From an uncultured Mediterranea sp. (GTDB lineage Bacteria; Bacteroidota; Bacteroidia; Bacteroidales; Bacteroidaceae), in NCBI GenBank assembly GCA_945641355.1, contig CALZEQ010000023.1, forward strand, positions 1 through 50,804: a stretch of 50,804 bases of DNA. The letters run 5' to 3'. The notes beneath the pieces are model-generated. The model was given only the letters and a program-made list of their open reading frames with translations. It ran no database searches and was not told the DNA's origin. How positions within the stretch are numbered: position 1 is the stretch's first letter; each line of letters opens with the position of its first letter. The position numbers and the translations under genes are program-made. Positions 7,903 through 15,641 of the stretch are shown piece by piece.

Positions 7903-8057
7903 TCTCTTTGTGTTCTCCCATTGCCACGGCAGTCTATTTATCCTCAACTTTCTATCTATTTATTTGCAGATTTCGGGAAATATTGCGAATATTGCAACCT
8001 TGTTAGCGGTGAATACCGGACACTTGATTCATTAACTATAACACTGAAATAGAAAGC

Positions 8058-8870
8058 ATGAAAAACTTATTCGACATCCAAGGCCGTGTGGTAGTCATCA
8101 CCGGCGGAACGGGCGTACTGGGCAGAGCCATTGCCCTGCATTTGGCCGACGAAGGGGCCAAAGTGGTGATATTGGGCCGTAAGGCCGAAGTGGGCAACGC
8201 ATTGGTGGATGAAATCAAAGCCAACGGCGGAGAGGCTCTGTTCCTGACAACGGACGTAATGGACCGCGAGCGGCTGGAACAGAACCTGACAGACATCCTG
8301 ACTGCATACGGACGGGTAGATGCCCTGCTGAATGCAGCGGGCGGCAACATGCCGGGAGCAACCATCGCCCCGACAGGAACCTTCTTCGACCTGAAGATTG
8401 AAGAGTTCCAACGGGTATTGGACCTGAACCTGACGGGCACCGTACTGCCCACACAGGTCTTCCTGAAACCGATGGTAGAGCAGGGGAAGGGAGTCATCGT
8501 AAACTTCTCCAGCATGGCAGCCTTCCGTCCCATGACGCGCGTTGCCGGCTATGCCGCTGCCAAGGCTGGCATCAGCAACTTTACCGCATTCATGGCCACC
8601 GAAGTAGCCAAGAAGTTCGGCGAGGGCATCCGCGTGAACGCCATTGCACCCGGTTTCTTCCTGACGGAACAGAACCGCACCCTGTTGACCAACCCTGACG
8701 GCAGCTGGACGCAACGCGGACAGGACGTCATCCGCCAGACACCCTTCGGCCGGATGGGACGCGCCGAAGAACTGTGCGGTACCATCCAATACCTCATCAG
8801 CGATGCCGCCAGCTTTGTGACAGGCACCGTAGCTGTAGTGGATGGCGGCTTCAACGCATTTGCCATGTAA
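8058..8870 (+). CDS. SDR-family oxidoreductase (D-mannonate oxidoreductase-like)
   Basis: A 270-residue classical short-chain dehydrogenase. The nucleotide loop TGGTGVLG is at residues 15-22 and NAAGG at 92-96. The catalytic set is Ser151/Ser152, Tyr165 and Lys169 (YAAAK). VDGGFNAF closes the protein. The insert GGNMPGATIAPTGTFFDL after NAAGG is what I associate with the fructuronate/mannonate-reducing SDRs of Bacteroides, so a role in hexuronate catabolism is likely but not proven. No mannonate dehydratase gene is adjacent. It is divergent from the LOG gene across 217 bp and only 12 nt upstream of queH, so the two are probably co-transcribed. Confidence 0.85.
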   Translation: MKNLFDIQGRVVVITGGTGVLGRAIALHLADEGAKVVILGRKAEVGNALVDEIKANGGEALFLTTDVMDRERLEQNLTDILTAYGRVDALLNAAGGNMPGATIAPTGTFFDLKIEEFQRVLDLNLTGTVLPTQVFLKPMVEQGKGVIVNFSSMAAFRPMTRVAGYAAAKAGISNFTAFMATEVAKKFGEGIRVNAIAPGFFLTEQNRTLLTNPDGSWTQRGQDVIRQTPFGRMGRAEELCGTIQYLISDAASFVTGTVAVVDGGFNAFAM

Positions 8871-8882
8871 TGGAGGAAAGCA

Positions 8883-9464
8883 ATGCTGAAACTCCAACTT
8901 CCTGACACGACCGACGACCGCAGGGTGCTGCTGCATTGCTGCTGCGCTCCCTGTTCGTCGGCCATCGTCGAATGTATGCTGCAGAACGACATCCGCCCTA
9001 CCCTCTTCTACTGCAACCCCAACATCTATCCGCTGCCGGAGTATGAGACGCGCAAACAAGAGGCTACCCGTTTTGCCCAAGCGCAAGGGCTAGACTTTGT
9101 GGATGCCGACTACGACCACGCGGAGTGGCTGCATGAGATGGAAGGACTGGAAGGAGAGCCCGAACGGGGCGGACGCTGCCTGAAGTGCTTCAAGCTACGC
9201 CTGACAAGGACAGCAGCCTATGCGGCACAGCATGGTTTCCGTATCTTTACCACAACGCTGGCTTCCAGCCGATGGAAACGGCTGGACCAGATAAACGAGG
9301 CAGGCAGGGTAGCTGCCGGACTGCATCCGGGCACCCTCTTCTGGGAGCAGAACTGGCGGAAGGGAGGTCTGCAGGAACGGCGCAACGAACTGCTGCGCCA
9401 GTACGACTTCTACAACCAGCAGTATTGCGGATGCGAGTTCAGCATGAGGAACCGGGCAGAATAA
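8883..9464 (+). CDS. queH: Epoxyqueuosine reductase QueH
   Basis: Reduces epoxyqueuosine to queuosine in tRNA, the final step of Q synthesis; it is the non-cobalamin alternative to QueG. 193 residues with all family motifs: HCCCAPCSS near residues 18-26 (metal/cluster cysteines), FYCNPNIYP near 41-49, EYETRK near 53, GRCLKCFKLRL near 97-107, FTTTLASSRWK near 120-130, and YCGCEFS near 182-188. The cysteines in CCxxPC, RCxxCF and YCGC are the expected iron-sulfur and metal ligands. It follows the SDR gene by 12 nt and is convergent with the M16 peptidase gene with a 9-nt gap. Confidence 0.94.
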   Translation: MLKLQLPDTTDDRRVLLHCCCAPCSSAIVECMLQNDIRPTLFYCNPNIYPLPEYETRKQEATRFAQAQGLDFVDADYDHAEWLHEMEGLEGEPERGGRCLKCFKLRLTRTAAYAAQHGFRIFTTTLASSRWKRLDQINEAGRVAAGLHPGTLFWEQNWRKGGLQERRNELLRQYDFYNQQYCGCEFSMRNRAE

Positions 9465-9473
9465 CCTCTGCCC

Positions 9474-10727
9474 TTACTCTGCCGGCTTGTAGAGAAGGGT
9501 GGAGAGGTTGTCGGGTGCAAACAGTTCACCCGCCACACCGAGCAACGCCTCCGAGGTGAGGGCTTCTATACGGCGATAGACCGATTCGGGCGACTCGTAG
9601 CGGTTGTAATGCAGGAAGGTCTTTGCCATTCCCAACGCATTGTTCTCGTTGTTGTCGCCTGCTACACCAATCTGCCCTATCAACTGCTTCTTGGCGGCTG
9701 CCAACTGCGAAGCGGTCAGACGCGCATCACGCAGACGTGCCAGTTCCCTGTATACCAACGATGTGCAGAGTTCGGCATCTTGCGGGTCGCACCCGAAGTA
9801 GATGCAGAACGTGCCCGTATCGGTGTACGACGTGAGGTTCGACTCCACATTGTAGACCAGTCCGCGCCGTTCGCGCAAGGCAATGTTCAGGCGGCTGTTC
9901 ATGCCGGGACCTCCCAACAGATTGTTCAGCAGGTAGAGCGCCGTGCGGCGGTCATCATAGGCATCGTATCCGCGCGCACCTATCATCACATGAGCCTGAT
10001 GTGTCTCTTTGGGTATCACCTGATGGGAGGGGACATACGGCAAAGGTGGCACACGCCTGTTCTCTACCGCAACGGCCGGCAGGTCGGCCAGCAGTTTCTC
10101 CGCCCATCGCACCACCTGCTTGAAGTTCAGGTTTCCCCACACGAAGAAGATGGTATTGGCCGGATGATAAAAACGGGCGGTGAACGACTTGGCATCCTCA
10201 CTGCGGAAGCACTTCAGCCGTTCGGGATAACCCAAGATGTTACGCCCCAACGGATGACCGCTGAAAATCAAGTCCTCGAAATCGTCGAATATCAGTTCGG
10301 ACGGCGTGTCCTCGTAGCTCTGTATCTCGTCAATGATTACCTCGGTCTCCTTCTCCAGCTCGTGGGCAGGAAAGGTGGAGTGGAAGACAATATCGGCCAG
10401 CAACTCGAAAGCACGACCGAAATGCTCGGTCAGAAAGGCAGAGTAGATAACCGTCTCCTCCTTGTTGGTGTAGGCGTTCAGATCGCCCCCTACCGCCTCC
10501 ATGCGGTTCAGGATGTGCCATGCTTTCCGCTTGTTTGTCCCCTTAAAAATAAGGTGTTCTACAAAGTGTGCCATACCTGGCTCGTCGGGCAGTTCGTCGC
10601 GCGTACCGGCATCGACGGCAAAGCCGCAATAGGCCACTTGCGAACGCGAGGGCTGATGGATGATGCGCAACCCGTTGGCCAAGGTATGGAGGTTGCAGCC
10701 GACCGATGTATCTTCAAAAATCTTCAT
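9474..10727 (-). CDS. M16-family zinc metallopeptidase
   Basis: A 417-residue processing-peptidase-like enzyme. The inverted zinc motif HFVEH is at residues 54-58 (His54, Glu57, His58) and the third ligand Glu134 (IIDEIQSYED) lies 76 residues after His58, the spacing expected for M16. This is the active-site half. The C-terminal half has GGPGMNSRLNIALRERRGLVYNVES at about 267-291, where the conserved R and Y bind substrate. There is no signal peptide, so it is probably cytoplasmic. A TATTTTTG box (10763-10756) lies 29 nt upstream of the start, but no -33 TTTG is evident. Confidence 0.93.
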   Translation of the reverse strand: MKIFEDTSVGCNLHTLANGLRIIHQPSRSQVAYCGFAVDAGTRDELPDEPGMAHFVEHLIFKGTNKRKAWHILNRMEAVGGDLNAYTNKEETVIYSAFLTEHFGRAFELLADIVFHSTFPAHELEKETEVIIDEIQSYEDTPSELIFDDFEDLIFSGHPLGRNILGYPERLKCFRSEDAKSFTARFYHPANTIFFVWGNLNFKQVVRWAEKLLADLPAVAVENRRVPPLPYVPSHQVIPKETHQAHVMIGARGYDAYDDRRTALYLLNNLLGGPGMNSRLNIALRERRGLVYNVESNLTSYTDTGTFCIYFGCDPQDAELCTSLVYRELARLRDARLTASQLAAAKKQLIGQIGVAGDNNENNALGMAKTFLHYNRYESPESVYRRIEALTSEALLGVAGELFAPDNLSTLLYKPAE

Positions 10728-10755
10728 TCTGACGGTTCAATTCAAATTACGGCTG

Positions 10756-10763
10756 CAAAAATA
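10756..10763 (-). promoter_or_regulatory. Candidate -7 box for the M16 peptidase gene
   Basis: TATTTTTG on the minus strand, 29 nt before the start codon. The -33 element is not recognisable, so this is tentative. Confidence 0.35.
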
Positions 10764-10910
10764 CAACAAAAGCTATTGTCATTTATGGAAAATTGCAGAT
10801 ATTTGCAATTACCAATGTACCGGTGGGGGAATGCGCTGATGCGGCAATGCAATCCACGAACGAATGTCGGCACAGTGGTAAACGAACTCTAAAACAACAC
10901 ATAAGATATC

Positions 10911-11516
10911 ATGATTGAATCCATCAAAGAGCTGCTGCAGAAAGAGGCACAAGCTGTGCTGAACATACCGGTGACCGATGCGTACGAACGGGCTGTAGGA
11001 CTGATTGTTGAACAAGTCCACCGCAAGAAGGGCAAACTGGTGACCTCCGGCATGGGTAAGGCCGGACAGATAGCCATGAACATCGCCACCACCTTCTGCT
11101 CCACAGGCATACCGGCCGTATTCCTGCATCCCAGCGAGGCACAGCATGGCGACCTGGGCATTCTGCAGGAGAACGACCTGCTGCTGCTCATCTCCAACTC
11201 GGGCAAGACACGCGAAATCGTGGAACTGACCCAGCTGGCCCACAACCTGAACCCGAAACTGAAGTTTATCGTTATTACCGGCAACCCCGACAGCCCCCTG
11301 GCCAAGGAATCGGATGTATGCCTCAGCACAGGACACCCCGACGAAGTGTGTGCCCTGGGCATGACACCCACCACCTCGACTACAGCCATGACCGTGATGG
11401 GAGACATTCTGGTGGTACAGACCATGAAGCAGACCGGCTTCACCATTGAGGACTACTCCAAACGTCACCACGGCGGCTACCTGGGTGAAAAATCAAGGAA
11501 ACTATGCGAAAAGTAA
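10911..11516 (+). CDS. kdsD: Arabinose-5-phosphate isomerase, SIS domain only
   Basis: Interconverts ribulose 5-phosphate and arabinose 5-phosphate, the first step to Kdo for lipopolysaccharide. 201 residues form one SIS domain: KLVTSGMGKAGQIAMNIA at about 42-59, the HPSEAQHGDLGIL segment with the conserved His near 73-85, and LLLISNSGKTREIVEL near 91-106. The two CBS domains of enterobacterial KdsD (about 325 residues) are absent; single-domain forms are known in Bacteroides. The call over other SIS sugar isomerases rests on the SEAQHGDLG motif. The gene overlaps the PfkB kinase by 13 nt, so the two are coupled. Confidence 0.85.
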   Translation: MIESIKELLQKEAQAVLNIPVTDAYERAVGLIVEQVHRKKGKLVTSGMGKAGQIAMNIATTFCSTGIPAVFLHPSEAQHGDLGILQENDLLLLISNSGKTREIVELTQLAHNLNPKLKFIVITGNPDSPLAKESDVCLSTGHPDEVCALGMTPTTSTTAMTVMGDILVVQTMKQTGFTIEDYSKRHHGGYLGEKSRKLCEK

Positions 11517-12421
11517 TCGGAATCGGGGAGACCATCCTCGACATCATCTTCCGCAACGAACAGCCCACGGCGGCTGTTCCGGGCGGTTCGGTATTCAACG
11601 GCATTGTGTCGCTGGCCCGTGCCGGTGTGCCTGTATGCTTCATCAGCGAGACGGGCAACGACCATGTGGGCAACATCATCCTGCGATTCATGCGCGACAA
11701 CGGCCTCTCCACACAGCACGTCAATGTGTTCCCCGACGGGAAGTCGCCCGTATCGCTGGCCTTCCTCAATGACCGCAGCGATGCCGAATACCTATTTTAT
11801 AAAGACTATCCGCGTCAACGGCTCGACATCGACTATCCCGTCATCACGGGTGAAGACATTGTGGTCATCGCCTCGTACTATGCACTGAACCCCGTGCTGC
11901 GCGACAAGGTGACGGAGCTGCTGGACCGTGCCCGGGCGGCCGGAGCCATCATCTACTACGACCCCAACTTCCGCTCGTCACACCGGGAGGAGGCCATCAA
12001 ACTGGCTCCTACCATCATAGAGAATCTGGAATATGCCGACATTGTACGAGGCTCGCGCGAGGACTTCTTCTATATGTATGGCCTGCAGGATGCCGACAAG
12101 ATTTACCGCGAGAAGGTGAAGTTCTACTGCCCCAACTTCCTCTGTACGGCGGGAGGCGAACAGGTGGCCCTGCGCACCGCTACCGTGGCAAAGGAGTACG
12201 ACATTCCGCCGTTGGAGGCCGTCAGCACCGTCGGTGCAGGCGACAACTTCAATGCCGGCATCATCTACGGCCTGCTGAAGTACGACGTGCGTCGCGACGA
12301 CCTTGCCTCACTGAACACAGCGACGTGGGACAAGGTGATAGCCTGCGGCATGGCATTTGCTGCCGAGGTATGTCGTAGCGTGGGAAACTCCATCTCACTG
12401 GAGTTCGCCAAGAGTCTGTAA
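11504..12421 (+). CDS. PfkB-family carbohydrate kinase
   Basis: 305 residues of the ribokinase/fructokinase superfamily. Seen are the N-terminal IGIGETILDIIF, the GGSVFNGIVSLARAG substrate loop at about 26-40, and the second signature STVGAGDNFNAG, where Asp247 is the expected catalytic base. The first motif is a variant of the usual GGAxxN. It is translated from inside the end of the arabinose-5-phosphate isomerase gene, which suggests a sugar or sugar-phosphate substrate, but the actual sugar cannot be read from sequence. The next gene (ECF sigma) starts 56 nt later on the same strand. Confidence 0.88.
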   Translation: MRKVIGIGETILDIIFRNEQPTAAVPGGSVFNGIVSLARAGVPVCFISETGNDHVGNIILRFMRDNGLSTQHVNVFPDGKSPVSLAFLNDRSDAEYLFYKDYPRQRLDIDYPVITGEDIVVIASYYALNPVLRDKVTELLDRARAAGAIIYYDPNFRSSHREEAIKLAPTIIENLEYADIVRGSREDFFYMYGLQDADKIYREKVKFYCPNFLCTAGGEQVALRTATVAKEYDIPPLEAVSTVGAGDNFNAGIIYGLLKYDVRRDDLASLNTATWDKVIACGMAFAAEVCRSVGNSISLEFAKSL

Positions 12422-12477
12422 CCCAGCCCCTCCCTCTTATCGGACGGGGAGAGGAAGCCGGAAGCAAGGACGCTAAT

Positions 12478-13077
12478 ATGTATGAAAAACCAGACAGAAT
12501 GGACAGTACAAACAAGTTGGTAGAGGGACTGCGTGCCGGTTCGTATCGGGACTTCAACACGCTGTACGCGATGTACGTAGGCAACCTGTACGGGTTTGTC
12601 TTCGGCATGACCCGCTCTGCCGAGCTGACCCGTTCCATCGTGCAGGACACTTTCGTCAAAGTATGGACAGGCCGCAGCCGTCTGGATGCTTCGCTCCCGT
12701 TCAAGTCTTACCTGTTCCAGATTTCCAAGCATCTCATCATTGACGAATTCCGCAAACGCCTGGCGGAACCGAGGTTTGAAGACTACCTGGACTATTGCGA
12801 GAGCTGCGAACTGAGCGAACCTGCCGAAGCAGAACGCAAGCTGGACTACGACCGCTTTGTACAGGAGCTGGAACGGGCCAAGCAACGGCTCACGCCCCGC
12901 CAGCGCGAGATATTCGAGCTGAGCAAGGAAGAGGGACTCACCTCTTCCGAGATAGCCGGTCGACTGGGCATCAGCGAGCAGACGGTCTACAACCAACTCT
13001 CCACCGCCCTGCGCATCCTGCGAAGCGAAATCAGTCCGGGTCTGGGTATGCTGTTCATGCTCTTCTTCACTCCCTGA
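12478..13077 (+). CDS. ECF sigma factor of PUL 1
   Basis: 199 residues; a start at Met9 (12502) is also possible. Region 2 is seen at about 25-75 (YGFVFGMTRSAELTRSIVQDTFVKVWTGR) and region 4 at about 135-190 (LTPRQREIFELSKEEGLTSSEIAGRLGISEQTVYNQL, a helix-turn-helix). It ends in the hydrophobic tail LGMLFMLFF common in Bacteroidota PUL sigma factors. The FecR partner is not the next gene, as is usual, but lies 1.5 kb downstream after a serine hydrolase gene. Inferred to respond to FecR and to activate the SusC/SusD genes that follow. Confidence 0.92.
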   Translation: MYEKPDRMDSTNKLVEGLRAGSYRDFNTLYAMYVGNLYGFVFGMTRSAELTRSIVQDTFVKVWTGRSRLDASLPFKSYLFQISKHLIIDEFRKRLAEPRFEDYLDYCESCELSEPAEAERKLDYDRFVQELERAKQRLTPRQREIFELSKEEGLTSSEIAGRLGISEQTVYNQLSTALRILRSEISPGLGMLFMLFFTP

Positions 13078-13082
13078 GAGGA

Positions 13083-13137
13083 AAACTTATAAACTCACAA
13101 ACTTATAAACTCACAAACTTATAAACTCATAAACTAA
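13083..13137 (+). repeat. Short tandem repeat between sigma and serine hydrolase genes
   Basis: Three near-identical 16-nt units AAACTTATAAACTCAC and a degenerate fourth run up to the start codon of the next gene. Such an array in a leader could change length by slippage; no other signal is seen. Confidence 0.75.
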
Positions 13138-13144
13138 AAAACTC

Positions 13145-14362
13145 ATGAAAAGAATGTTTATCTCAGCGGCTTTGGTATGCTGCCTTGCAGCATCGGCCCA
13201 AAACGGCATCAAGGAGTCGCAGACCACCTATGCCAAAGAGGCACTGCAGCCCTACCTGGAACAAGGTGTGCTGGCTGGTGCCATCAGTGTGTTCTACAAA
13301 GACGGCGTGCAGGAGACCTGCTGCATCGGCTATGCCGACGTAGCACGCAAACGTCCCATCTGGCTGGACAACGCCTTCATGCAATGCTCGCAGACCAAAG
13401 GATTCTGCGGAGTGACTATCGCCAAGCTGGTGGAAGAGGGACGCATCTCGCTGGACGACCCCGTCAGCAACTACCTGCCTGAGTTCAAGGAGCTATGGGT
13501 ACTGGACGGACGGACCGACAGTACGCAAACCCTGCGCAAGGCCAAAAATGTGCTGACGGTGCGAATGGTGCTGAACCATACGGGCGGATTTCCCTTCGAA
13601 GTCAGTGCCAAGCGGTTGGACGTACGCGGAGGCGGATGGTCGGGCGGAGCACCCATTCGGCAGGTGGCCTCCATTGCGGCCGCTTCGCCCCTCATGTTCG
13701 AACCCGGCACCCAAGTGCTCTACTCGAATACCGGCATCGACATCGGTGCCGCCATCGTAGAGACCGTGACCGGCATGAAGTGGGAGAACTACCTGAAGCG
13801 CGAAGTGCTGGATCCGCTGGGCATGAAGTCCACCTGGTTCTGGCCTACCGACGAGCAGATAGAGGCCAAGATAGAGCTGTACGACGTGCAAGAGGGCACA
13901 CCGGCCCGGTGGAGATACGAAGCCGAATGGGAGCAGCGTCCCTACAACGACCGACACGTGTTTGCCTCGGCAGGCGCAGGCCTGTGGACCACGGCCGAAG
14001 ACCAGCTGAAATTCTACAAGATGCTGATGAACCTGGGAGTGGGCGACAACGGCGTACGCATCCTGAAGGAGGAGACCGTGAAGTCCATCCTGGCTCGGTC
14101 CACACGTCCGGCCCACATGGAGGGTTACTCGTTGGGGCTGGGTGCTCCGGTGAAGGACGGCGACGATGCCTGGTTCGGCCACGGTGGTGCATGGGGCACC
14201 AACTGCATGGTGAACTGGCACAAGAAGGAGCTGCGCCTGTGGGTGGTACAGGTATGCGGCAGCCAGCCGTGGAGCAAGGACATGGACAAGGCAGCCGAGA
14301 AATTCTTCTCGCAGGAGATAGACAACAAAACGCGGGATGCCTATACAGGCCGGACCAAGTGA
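13145..14362 (+). CDS. Secreted beta-lactamase-fold serine hydrolase
   Basis: 405 residues with a signal peptide (MKRMFISAALVCCLAASAQ). The class C beta-lactamase/esterase triad motifs are intact: Ser82-x-x-Lys85 (CSQTKG), Tyr193-Ser-Asn195 (LYSNTG) and His346-Gly-Gly (GHGGAWG). The family includes esterases, D-aminopeptidases and penicillin-binding-like enzymes; beta-lactamase activity is not implied. Being between the ECF sigma gene and its FecR partner suggests it belongs to PUL 1, perhaps as an esterase removing acyl groups from the glycan (inference). A 15-bp hairpin at 14388-14425 follows the stop codon. Confidence 0.85.
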   Translation: MKRMFISAALVCCLAASAQNGIKESQTTYAKEALQPYLEQGVLAGAISVFYKDGVQETCCIGYADVARKRPIWLDNAFMQCSQTKGFCGVTIAKLVEEGRISLDDPVSNYLPEFKELWVLDGRTDSTQTLRKAKNVLTVRMVLNHTGGFPFEVSAKRLDVRGGGWSGGAPIRQVASIAAASPLMFEPGTQVLYSNTGIDIGAAIVETVTGMKWENYLKREVLDPLGMKSTWFWPTDEQIEAKIELYDVQEGTPARWRYEAEWEQRPYNDRHVFASAGAGLWTTAEDQLKFYKMLMNLGVGDNGVRILKEETVKSILARSTRPAHMEGYSLGLGAPVKDGDDAWFGHGGAWGTNCMVNWHKKELRLWVVQVCGSQPWSKDMDKAAEKFFSQEIDNKTRDAYTGRTK

Positions 14363-14387
14363 TGACCACCGCGTCGGAGCCTCTTGT

Positions 14388-14425
14388 GCAGTAGCAGTTG
14401 AAGCAGCCGTTTCAGCTGCTACTGC
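14388..14425 (+). terminator. Strong hairpin after serine hydrolase; possible terminator or processing site
   Basis: A 15-bp stem with one G-U pair (GCAGTAGCAGTTGAA with TTCAGCTGCTACTGC) and an 8-nt loop, 25 nt after the stop. There is no clear U run, only CGTTTCC, so it may be an attenuator or mRNA-stability element ahead of fecR instead of a full terminator. Confidence 0.5.
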
Positions 14426-14548
14426 CGTTTCCGGGGGGAAGCATCGGAAGAACCCAAAGGAAGATTGGAGAAAAAATTCAAAAAAAATCGGTTTTTCCAT
14501 AGTAGACGCACCGCGCCGCTACGTATTAACTGATAGAAACCGTAAAAT

Positions 14549-15511
14549 ATGGAAGAAAAGACGAAACAACTATTAGACCGATATATCCGCTGCAAAGCCA
14601 CCCGCAACGACTGGCGCGAACTGAAACAGGCCGCCCACGGATGGAGCGAGCCGGAGATGGAGCAGCAGCTGGCCGACGCCTGGAGCCGCTACGACGACAC
14701 GCTGCCCGTGCCCGACGAGACGCACCGTTTCCTCCACGGACTGAAGCCGCAAGGACACCGTCTGGAATGGCACACGTGGATGCGCATCGCTGCCATACTG
14801 CTCATCCCCCTGCTGAGTGCGGCCATGCTCTACCTCTACCGGCAGAACCGGCAGTTGGAACAATGGATGGACAACAGCCTGGCCGTCGTCGTCAGGAGCG
14901 GCGACAAGAGCGAGCTGACCCTGCCCGACGGCACCCGCGTCAGCCTCAATTCATCCACCCGGCTGACCTGCGACAAGGCATTCGGACGTGTGCACCGCGA
15001 TGTCTACCTGGAAGGAGAAGCCTATCTGGAGGTAGCGAAGGATGCCTCCAAACCCTTCAGGGTACACACTCCTCATGCCGACATCGAGGTGAAGGGCACC
15101 TGCTTCAACGTACGCGCCTACAGCGACGACGACTATACCGAGACAATGCTGATGGAGGGAAGCGTGCAGCTGACCACCGAACGGCAGCAGCGCATCCTGC
15201 TGCAACCGATGCAGAAGGCCATCTACAGCCACAGCGACGGATTGCTGAAAGTGAAACCTTCTGACGGCGACTTCGAGACCGCTTGGCTGCGCGGCGAACT
15301 GGTATTCCGCTCCACCGACTTCGCCGACCTGATAAAGACACTGGAGCGATACTACGACGTAGAGATAGAGGTAATGGGGCACAGCCCGGAGCACGACCGC
15401 TTCACCGGCAGCTTCAGGAAGGAGAGCCTTCACGCCATACTCAACATACTGCAGATACACTATCATTTCAGATATGCCGAGCGCGACGGCAAAATTATCA
15501 TCAATTATTAA
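14549..15511 (+). CDS. FecR-type anti-sigma factor of PUL 1
   Basis: 320 residues of inner-membrane anti-sigma protein. Residues 1-70 form the cytosolic sigma-binding part; one membrane helix lies at about 78-96 (RIAAILLIPLLSAAMLYLY). The periplasmic FecR domain is about 115-210 with the typical LTLPDGTRVSLNSSTRL and VYLEGEAYLEV motifs. A DUF4974-like end (RGELVFRSTDFADLIKTLERYYDV onward) lies at about 248-320. It would receive the signal from the STN domain of the SusC protein encoded 130 nt downstream and control the ECF factor at 12478. Confidence 0.93.
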   Translation: MEEKTKQLLDRYIRCKATRNDWRELKQAAHGWSEPEMEQQLADAWSRYDDTLPVPDETHRFLHGLKPQGHRLEWHTWMRIAAILLIPLLSAAMLYLYRQNRQLEQWMDNSLAVVVRSGDKSELTLPDGTRVSLNSSTRLTCDKAFGRVHRDVYLEGEAYLEVAKDASKPFRVHTPHADIEVKGTCFNVRAYSDDDYTETMLMEGSVQLTTERQQRILLQPMQKAIYSHSDGLLKVKPSDGDFETAWLRGELVFRSTDFADLIKTLERYYDVEIEVMGHSPEHDRFTGSFRKESLHAILNILQIHYHFRYAERDGKIIINY

Positions 15512-15556
15512 CCCTTAAAAAAACGTTCACATGACACAGGCACCTTAAATCAAAAG

Positions 15557-15591
15557 AGGAGCCGCAGGCGGGCAGGCCGGCAGCTCCTACA
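15557..15591 (+). promoter_or_regulatory. Hairpin in the fecR-susC gap
   Basis: AGGAGCCG and CGGCAGCTCCT arms flank a GC-rich loop; there is no U run. It lies in the 130-nt leader of the PUL 1 susC gene. It could be part of a leader structure that sets the high SusC expression level, but that is speculative. Confidence 0.35.
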
Positions 15592-15641
15592 GAAATGGTC
15601 AACACCATTGCATCAGAGAAGTACGAACAGTATTAACCTTA

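Noticed and set aside
9609..10892. 427-residue plus-strand reading frame
   Set aside because: Antisense to the M16 peptidase gene with its HxxEH motif; no domain of its own.
13493..14500. 335-residue minus-strand reading frame
   Set aside because: Antisense to the serine hydrolase; Cys/His/Gln-rich composition typical of shadows.
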